In this document: piece by piece, positions 6,602 through 10,839 of the stretch
How positions within the stretch are numbered: position 1 is the first letter of the stretch
Layout of the letters: each line of letters opens with the position of its first letter
Source of the DNA: Sediminibacterium sp.
Lineage (GTDB): Bacteria > Bacteroidota > Bacteroidia > Chitinophagales > Chitinophagaceae
Reading direction: 5' to 3'
DNA: 10,839 bases
Assembly: GCA_030158535.1 (NCBI GenBank)
Contig: JAOASV010000005.1
Location: 10,662-21,500, forward strand
Notes under the pieces: model-generated
What the model was told of the DNA's origin: nothing
Databases searched by the model: none
What the model saw: the letters and a program-made list of their open reading frames with translations, nothing else
Program-made: the position numbers and the translations under genes

Positions 6602-7525
6602 ATGAAAGCAAGAATTTACAAGTCTACGGGTAGTTGGTATATGGCCAAAGCGGAAACGGGCAAAATGTACAATGCACGTATTAAAGGGGTATTTAAAATT
6701 GGCGGACTAACCTCAACCAATCCCATTGCCGTAGGTGATGAAGTAGAGATGCAAATTGAAGACGTATTAGAAGAATCCGCGATGATTGACACCATTTGTG
6801 ACCGTAAAAATTACGTAGCGCGCGTGTCACCACACAACAAACACCAGCACCATATTATTGCTGCAAATCTCGATCAGAGCTTACTATTTGCCACGCTAAA
6901 AGATCCTAAAACCTCTCAAGGTTTTATAGACCGTTTTTTAATTTCTTGCGAAGCCTATCATATTCCAGCCATTATTGTTTTTAACAAATCTGATTTGTAC
7001 AAACAAAAAGAGTTGGATCAATTTGCGCACTTACAAAAAATTTATTCTAGTTTTGGTTATCAGGTCATGCTATGTAGTGTAGAAAAAAATACAGGCGTTG
7101 CTGAAATTGCCGCACTACTAGAAGGTAAAACAACACTCCTAAGTGGACATAGTGGCGTGGGTAAATCTACCTTTATTAATTCGGTGTTTCCAACACTCGA
7201 ATTACGTACCCAAGAAGTTAGTGGTTGGAGCGGAAAAGGTATGCATACCACTACTTTTGCAGAAATGTTTGACCTGCCTACAAGTGGCGCCATCATTGAC
7301 ACGCCGGGCATCAGAGAGTTAGGTCTTGTGGATATTTCTAAACAGGAATTGGCACATTATTTTCCTGAAATGCGCGCCCAAATGGGTAATTGTCATTTTA
7401 ACAATTGCATGCACATAGAAGAACCTGGATGTGCTGTTAAACGGGCGCTCGAAGAAGGAGCAATTGCCGCTGATAGGTACGTGAGTTACTTAAATATTTT
7501 AACAACCATGGACGCTGCGCATTAA
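6602..7525 (+). CDS. rsgA: Small ribosomal subunit biogenesis GTPase RsgA
   Basis: RsgA is a circularly permuted GTPase that checks and releases late assembly factors on the 30S ribosomal subunit. With the ATG at 6602 it has 307 residues, within the family range. An N-terminal OB-fold begins MKARIYKSTGSWYMAK. The GTPase motifs come in permuted order: G4 NKSD (128-131), G1 GHSGVGKS (182-189), a Thr-rich switch in GMHTTT (about 213-218) and G3 DTPG (233-236). The C-terminal zinc site is C264, C269, H271 and C277 in GNCHFNNCMHIEEPGC. A GTG start at 6578 would add eight residues that do not look like the family, and the promoter-like box at 6585-6592 lies inside them. It is divergent from ubiE, and its TAA interlocks with the stop codon of the convergent gamma-carbonic-anhydrase gene. 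Confidence 0.93.
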   Translation: MKARIYKSTGSWYMAKAETGKMYNARIKGVFKIGGLTSTNPIAVGDEVEMQIEDVLEESAMIDTICDRKNYVARVSPHNKHQHHIIAANLDQSLLFATLKDPKTSQGFIDRFLISCEAYHIPAIIVFNKSDLYKQKELDQFAHLQKIYSSFGYQVMLCSVEKNTGVAEIAALLEGKTTLLSGHSGVGKSTFINSVFPTLELRTQEVSGWSGKGMHTTTFAEMFDLPTSGAIIDTPGIRELGLVDISKQELAHYFPEMRAQMGNCHFNNCMHIEEPGCAVKRALEEGAIAADRYVSYLNILTTMDAAH

Positions 7526-8040
7526 CCCGCGTCATACCAGCTCGCATACTTCACATAATTTTCTGCAATTCTATTAATTTCTGATTCTATTAAAGTTGGA
7601 GATACTTCTTTTACTTTTTTTGCTGGTACGCCTGCGTAGATACTGCCTGCTTCTACAACGGTTCCTTCTAATACAACAGCGCCTGCTGCTATAATGGAAT
7701 TACTATGGACCACACACCGGTCCATCACAATGGACCCCATGCCAATGAGTACATTGTCATGGATGGTGCATCCATGCACCATGGCGTTGTGCCCAATCGA
7801 CACATTATTACCAATGGTAGTGGGGTGCTTCTGGTAGGTGCAGTGTATGACTGCGCCGTCTTGCACGTTTACGCGGTTGCCCATTTTAATAAAATGCACA
7901 TCGCCTCTTACCACGGCGTTAAACCAAAAACTACATTCTTTACCTGTGCTTACATCACCAACGATTGTTGCATTGGGCGCTATAAAGCAGTTTTCTCCAA
8001 AACTGGGTGATTTACCTAAAACGGGAAGTATAACCGGCAT
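7522..8040 (-). CDS. Gamma-class carbonic anhydrase-like hexapeptide-repeat protein
   Basis: The 172-residue protein is a left-handed beta-helix of hexapeptide repeats, seen as recurring I/V-G-x-x patterns such as TIVGDV, TIGNNVSIGHN and VLIGMG. The metal ligands of gamma carbonic anhydrases are all present: His66 (VIHCT), His84 (IGHN) and His89 (VHGC). The active-site helpers Arg45 and Asp47 (VVRGDV) and Gln60 (NVQD) are also there. The acidic loop of archaeal Cam is absent, as in the short CamH/YrdA/PaaY group. Zinc- or iron-dependent CO2 hydration in a cytosolic trimer is therefore possible, but many such bacterial proteins have weak or unproven activity. The family can be mistaken for acetyltransferases; the three His argue against that. 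The ATG at 8040 precedes the standard MPVILPV start. Confidence 0.88.
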   Translation of the reverse strand: MPVILPVLGKSPSFGENCFIAPNATIVGDVSTGKECSFWFNAVVRGDVHFIKMGNRVNVQDGAVIHCTYQKHPTTIGNNVSIGHNAMVHGCTIHDNVLIGMGSIVMDRCVVHSNSIIAAGAVVLEGTVVEAGSIYAGVPAKKVKEVSPTLIESEINRIAENYVKYASWYDAG

Positions 8041-8053
8041 CTTCTTTTTTAAA

Positions 8054-8061
8054 CGAATGTA
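8054..8061 (-). promoter_or_regulatory. -7-like box TACATTCG upstream of the gamma-carbonic-anhydrase gene
   Basis: On the minus strand TACATTCG carries the same T-to-C change in the seventh base as the rsgA box. Thirteen bases separate it from the ATG at 8040. It shares the 83-bp divergent intergenic region 8041-8123 with the aminotransferase promoter. No -33 element is apparent. Confidence 0.4.
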
Positions 8062-8098
8062 ATAAAATTGTGTAAAGTGCTGTTCTTTAGTAAACCTT

Positions 8099-8106
8099 TA
8101 CCTTTG
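8099..8106 (+). promoter_or_regulatory. -7 box TACCTTTG upstream of the aminotransferase gene
   Basis: TACCTTTG is a perfect TAnnTTTG box. Its last base is the first base of a possible GTG start at 8106, so that GTG would lie upstream of the transcript. The ATG at 8124 follows after 17 bases, predicting a leader of roughly 10 nt. No TTG lies 17-23 nt upstream; the one at 8068-8070 is 28 nt away. Confidence 0.6.
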
Positions 8107-8123
8107 TGATTCTTGTAAAAGCT

Positions 8124-9329
8124 ATGAACAACCGTCAACTTTTTTTACAGCACGTCGCACAAACATCTGAGGCGCCCATTGGTATCGAAATGGTGGAAGC
8201 TGCGGGTGTGACCCTCACCGATGTACATGGTAAAACCTACACCGATTTTATTGCAGGTTTTAGTGTTTGTAATATTGGGCATAGCCATCCGGAAGTTGTA
8301 AAAGCGGTGCAAGAGCAGGCTGCAAAATACATGCACCTGATTGTGTATGGCGAGTTTATTGAAAGCCCGCAAGTGCAGTATGCGTCGTTACTGGCTGGTC
8401 ATTTACCTAATAATTTAGACTGCGTTTATTTTACAAGTAGTGGCGCCGAAGCCACAGAGGGCGCGCTTAAGCTAGCCAAGCGTGTTACGGGCAAAACAAA
8501 AATTATTGCTTGTAATAAAGCTTATCATGGCAGTACGCAAGGCGCTTTAAGTGTAATGGGAGATGAGTATTGGCGTAATGCATTTAGACCACTCTTACCT
8601 GAAGTATATCATTTTAATTATAACGATCATGCACTTATTGATGCCATTGATGGAACCGTGGCCTGCGTAATTGTAGAACCTGTGCAAGCAGAGAGTGGCG
8701 TAACGGTTGGAAAAAAAGAATGGCTTGCTGCTATTCGAAAAAAATGCGACGAACACTGTGTGCTTTTAATTTTTGATGAAATACAATCTGGCTTTGGCCG
8801 CACGGGTTCACTATTTGCGTTTGAGCAAATGGGTGTAGTGCCCGATGTTTTACTCGTTGGTAAAGCGCTTGGTGGTGGCATGCCGCTTGGTGCTTTTATT
8901 TCGAGTCACAAACTCATGAGTACGTTAACTGTGGCACCGGTGCTTGGTCATATCACCACATTTGGTGGACACCCCGTAAGTTGTGCTGCGGGTAAAAAAG
9001 CTTTTGAAATTCTAACGGAACAAAAATGGATAGATACTGTTTCTGCAAAAAGTGAATTATTAAAAACCTTACTTAAGCATCCTGCGATTGTTCAAATGCA
9101 GGGTATTGGACTTTGGTTTTCTTTGCAGTTTACATCTGATGCGCTCGCACAAAAAGTAGCGCATACCTGCGTACAAAATGGACTGATAACCGATTGGTTT
9201 TTATTTGCACCCGACCGCATTAGGGTTGCACCTCCACTTATCATTACTGAAGCCGAAATTAGGGCCGCTTGCGCTATAATAACAACTTCTATTGATCAGG
9301 TGCTTTTGGAGCATCCTGAGCTGGCCTAG
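8124..9329 (+). CDS. Class III PLP-dependent aminotransferase (substrate uncertain)
   Basis: This 401-residue protein is a fold-type I, class III (omega-type) aminotransferase. It carries the phosphate-binding SSGAEATEGALKLAKR (from residue 105), the cofactor-stacking AYHGSTQGAL, EPVQAESGV (from 185), the signature DEIQSGFGRTG with the PLP-contacting Asp (218-228), and Lys247 in GKALGGG, which forms the Schiff base. A TTFGGHP segment from the partner subunit's phosphate site follows. The family includes acetylornithine, ornithine, 4-aminobutyrate and lysine aminotransferases; the sequence alone does not let me choose, and no arginine- or lysine-pathway neighbours help. An upstream GTG at 8106 is rejected because it overlaps the -7 box. 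The 3' end, encoding IDQVLLEHPELA and the TAG stop, lies antisense to the end of the ricT-like gene. Confidence 0.87.
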   Translation: MNNRQLFLQHVAQTSEAPIGIEMVEAAGVTLTDVHGKTYTDFIAGFSVCNIGHSHPEVVKAVQEQAAKYMHLIVYGEFIESPQVQYASLLAGHLPNNLDCVYFTSSGAEATEGALKLAKRVTGKTKIIACNKAYHGSTQGALSVMGDEYWRNAFRPLLPEVYHFNYNDHALIDAIDGTVACVIVEPVQAESGVTVGKKEWLAAIRKKCDEHCVLLIFDEIQSGFGRTGSLFAFEQMGVVPDVLLVGKALGGGMPLGAFISSHKLMSTLTVAPVLGHITTFGGHPVSCAAGKKAFEILTEQKWIDTVSAKSELLKTLLKHPAIVQMQGIGLWFSLQFTSDALAQKVAHTCVQNGLITDWFLFAPDRIRVAPPLIITEAEIRAACAIITTSIDQVLLEHPELA

Positions 9330-10677
9330 GCCCATTGTTATTAGGTCTTGGCCCATTGTTAGGGCGAGGTCCGTTGTTAGGGCGAGGTCCGTTGTTAGGT
9401 CCGCGATCAGGTCTTGGTCCGTTGTTAGGGCGAGGTCCGTTGTTATTAGGTCGAGGTCCGTTATTATTAGGTCCGCGGTCCGGTCTTGGTCCGTTGTTGT
9501 TTGGTCTTGGACCATTGTTGTTAGATCTGTTATTAGGTCCACGATTGTCGCCTCTATTGTCTCTATTATTGTCTCTTCTTCTCTTATCGTTTCTTTCTAA
9601 TGAGCGTAAACTAATTTGTCCAACTACATCCGCAAATGCTGGCTCTACTTCTTTAGGTTTACTGCTGGTTACTTCTACCGCTTGTAACTCGTCAACTTTT
9701 ACACCTTGTCCATTGAGGCGTTTAATTTCTTTTACGCGCTGAATGGTAAGTGGATAATGTTTTGAATTATTAGGTAAGATGTACCACATTAAATTTTTGA
9801 AAATATCTTTTTTAATAAGGTGCGCTGTACCCATGGCAGTATCTAATGAATCTGCGTAATCAGGGAAGTTTTGCAGTGCATCTAGGTAAGTGTCTAATTC
9901 AAAGTTTAAACAACATTTTAATCTACCGCACTGACCACTTAGTTTGGTTTGATTGATAGATAAGTTTTGGTAACGGGCAGCTGTGGTGTTTACACTTTTA
10001 AAGTCGTGTAACCAGGTGCTACAACAAAGCTCTCTACCGCAAGATCCAATGCCACCAAGCTTTGCAGCTTCTTGACGAATACCTATCTGACGCATTTCCA
10101 CTTTAAATTTAAAGTCGGTAGCGTATTTTTTAATGAGTTCTCTAAAGTCTACACGGTCGTCTGCAGTATAAAAGAAAGTTGCTTTTTTACCATCTGCCTG
10201 AATTTCCACTTCACTGAGTTTCATTTGCAAATTCAGTTCCATAGCCGCCGCTCTACTTCTGGCTAAAATATCTTTTTCGCGGCCTTTGCTGATATGAAAA
10301 GCTTCGATATCTCTTTCTGTGGCACGGCGAATAATTTTTTTAATTTCTGGGCTGTTTTCGTCGAGCTTATTTTTTTTAAGCTGCATACGCACTAGTTCGC
10401 CAGTAAGGCTTACTTCACCTACGTCAAAACCACTCACACCTTCTAGTGTAACATAGTCTCCTTTTTCAAAAAATTGAAGGGTAGCGTTTCTAAAATATTC
10501 TTTGCGACTGCCTTGTTTGAAGCTTACTTCAACAATTTTGCAGCTGCTTTCGGGGTCACTAAAAGGAAGGTTTAAAAGCCAATCGTGTACGTTTAAGCGG
10601 TTACATCCACCTGTGCTACAGCCGCCATTACTTTGGCAACCACCAGGTTTACTTGTTCCACAAGATCCACAGCCCAT
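9289..10677 (-). CDS. ricT: RicT/PSP1-family protein with an Asn-Gly-Pro-Arg repeat tail
   Basis: The 462-residue protein has three parts. A Gly/Cys-rich N-terminus (C3, C6, C14, C20, C25) comes first. The PSP1/RicT core follows, with its paired Cys signatures CGRELCC (C213, C218, C219) and CGRLKCC (C250, C255, C256). A basic tail from about residue 365 begins RRRDNNRDNRGDNRG and passes into N(2-3)GPRP repeats. In Bacillus subtilis the homologue YaaT/RicT joins RicA and RicF in an Fe-S-containing complex that promotes RNase Y-dependent RNA processing, and the core cysteines are candidate cluster ligands. In Bacteroidota the partners are not established. The tail looks disordered and RNA-binding, which is inference. 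The ATG at 10677 is the first in-frame start and keeps the Cys-rich N-terminus. Its 3' end overlaps the convergent aminotransferase gene by 41 bp. Confidence 0.86.
   Translation of the reverse strand: MGCGSCGTSKPGGCQSNGGCSTGGCNRLNVHDWLLNLPFSDPESSCKIVEVSFKQGSRKEYFRNATLQFFEKGDYVTLEGVSGFDVGEVSLTGELVRMQLKKNKLDENSPEIKKIIRRATERDIEAFHISKGREKDILARSRAAAMELNLQMKLSEVEIQADGKKATFFYTADDRVDFRELIKKYATDFKFKVEMRQIGIRQEAAKLGGIGSCGRELCCSTWLHDFKSVNTTAARYQNLSINQTKLSGQCGRLKCCLNFELDTYLDALQNFPDYADSLDTAMGTAHLIKKDIFKNLMWYILPNNSKHYPLTIQRVKEIKRLNGQGVKVDELQAVEVTSSKPKEVEPAFADVVGQISLRSLERNDKRRRDNNRDNRGDNRGPNNRSNNNGPRPNNNGPRPDRGPNNNGPRPNNNGPRPNNGPRPDRGPNNGPRPNNGPRPNNGPRPNNNGPRPAQDAPKAPDQ
9322..9522 (-). repeat. Tandem 18/21-bp repeat encoding N(2-3)GPRP
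   Basis: Nine units of NNGPRP or NNNGPRP, interrupted twice by DRGP, occupy residues 386-452 of the RicT-like protein. On the plus strand the units appear as variations of GGTCCGTTGTTAGGGCGA. Units nearest the centre are almost identical in DNA, which points to recent slippage or unequal exchange. The number of Asn codons varies between two and three, so unit length changes in steps of one codon and the frame is always kept. Confidence 0.85.
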
Positions 10678-10708
10678 ATTATGTAGTTATACTATTAGTT
10701 AATAAGTA

Positions 10709-10739
10709 CTTGATAAACAATAAGTTATGAATTATCAAG
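10709..10739. repeat. Inverted repeat CTTGATAA / TTATCAAG before ricT
   Basis: Two perfect 8-bp inverted arms (10709-10716 and 10732-10739) are separated by 15 nt, in the 88-bp gap upstream of ricT. The arms are AT-rich and no T-tract follows on either strand, so an intrinsic terminator is unlikely. The arm centres are 23 bp apart, about two helical turns, compatible with a dimeric protein site or a weak leader hairpin. Confidence 0.45.
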
Positions 10740-10765
10740 CGGTTTGCAAGGACGTCATATCCATG

Positions 10766-10839
10766 CTAATCATTCAAAATTAAGGTTTTGTTTTGAATGA
10801 TGTGGTAGAGTTTAAGGGTAAGGGCCTGAAATAGCATTT
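10766..10839 (-). CDS. Possible 3' end of an upstream minus-strand gene (unidentified)
   Basis: One minus-strand frame is open from the window edge to a TAG at 10768-10766. It reads MLFQALTLKLYHIIQNKTL and ends in ILND. The pattern looks like an amphipathic C-terminal helix. If real, it is the end of a gene transcribed in the same direction as ricT, 88 bp upstream of it. In Firmicutes and, as I recall, in many Bacteroidota the gene next to ricT is holB (DNA polymerase III delta' subunit), whose product ends in a helical domain; that would fit, but 23 residues cannot establish it. Another minus-strand frame is also open for 19 codons, so chance is a real alternative. Confidence 0.35.
   Translation of the reverse strand, partial: MLFQALTLKLYHIIQNKTLILND
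10769..10801. repeat. Perfect 11-bp inverted repeat ATCATTCAAAA / TTTTGAATGAT
   Basis: Arms at 10769-10779 and 10791-10801 are exact reverse complements around an 11-nt spacer, so their centres are 22 bp apart. The left arm includes most of a perfect minus-strand -7 box, TAATTTTG, at 10782-10775, about 97 nt before the ricT ATG. Neither strand shows a T-tract after the hairpin, so I favour an operator-like site or an RNA hairpin at a gene end over a standard terminator. If the partial gene at 10766 is real, the repeat covers its last 11 codons and abuts its stop codon. Confidence 0.5.

Noticed and set aside
7705..8010. Plus-strand open frame of 101 codons opposite the gamma-carbonic-anhydrase gene
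   Set aside because: It is antisense to a well-supported gene and its product has no recognisable family pattern; it is a shadow of hexapeptide-repeat coding.
8106..8126. GTG start at 8106 for the aminotransferase
   Set aside because: Its G is the last base of the TACCTTTG promoter box, and the ATG at 8124 begins the protein at the usual place.
9201..9742. Long open frames across the ricT repeat on both strands, rich in Asp-Leu-Thr, Arg-Ser-Val or Leu-Gly-Pro
   Set aside because: They are translations of the same 18/21-bp repeat in other frames; the RicT frame extends into a recognisable domain, whereas these do not.
1..10839. Defence, toxin-antitoxin, phage, integron or insertion-sequence cassette
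   Set aside because: Every sizeable open frame is a core or common family gene; there are no transposase or recombinase motifs, no terminal repeats with target duplications and no CRISPR-like spaced repeats.

Overview
The window is ordinary chromosomal DNA of a Bacteroidota bacterium, most likely a Chitinophagaceae-like member. The evidence is the gene content: a PorT-type type IX secretion barrel next to ubiE, a dihydroorotase with the variant DDQVHFREPG motif, and a RicT/PSP1 protein with a Cys-rich N-terminus. Promoters with the phylum's TAnnTTTG -7 element and the lack of Shine-Dalgarno sequences agree. Base composition is moderate to AT-leaning. I see no rRNA, tRNA, CRISPR array, insertion sequence or phage gene.

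Layout. Positions 1-133 (minus) hold the start of a Lys/Ala-rich histone H1-like protein built from a 57-bp tandem repeat. A CoA-binding-domain protein (274-654, plus) runs towards a minus-strand gene train at 6457-674. In transcription order the train is ubiE/menG, porT, pyrC, a short MutS-like ATPase and yifB. The first four genes are tightly packed (28-bp overlap, 35-bp gap, 3-bp gap) and look like one operon; yifB follows after 95 bp and may have its own promoter. rsgA (6602-7525, plus) diverges from ubiE and ends on a stop codon interlocked with that of a convergent gamma-carbonic-anhydrase-like gene (7522-8040, minus). A class III aminotransferase (8124-9329, plus) overlaps by 41 bp the 3' end of a convergent ricT-like gene (9289-10677, minus) whose tail is an Asn-Gly-Pro-Arg repeat. 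At the right edge lie two inverted repeats and perhaps the last codons of another minus-strand gene.

The genes are mostly housekeeping: menaquinone methylation, pyrimidine synthesis, 30S ribosome maturation and DNA transactions, plus protein secretion through PorT. Apart from the four-gene operon, no shared pathway is evident.

The most useful pattern is regulatory. Five genes have a perfect or near-perfect TAnnTTTG box 4-17 bases before the chosen ATG. For ubiE, rsgA and the aminotransferase this argues against longer upstream starts, and several transcripts should be leaderless or nearly so. I do not see a clear new multi-gene system. The points worth a second look are the compact promoters, the RicT tail that runs into its neighbour, the inverted repeats upstream of ricT and the two repeat-built basic proteins.
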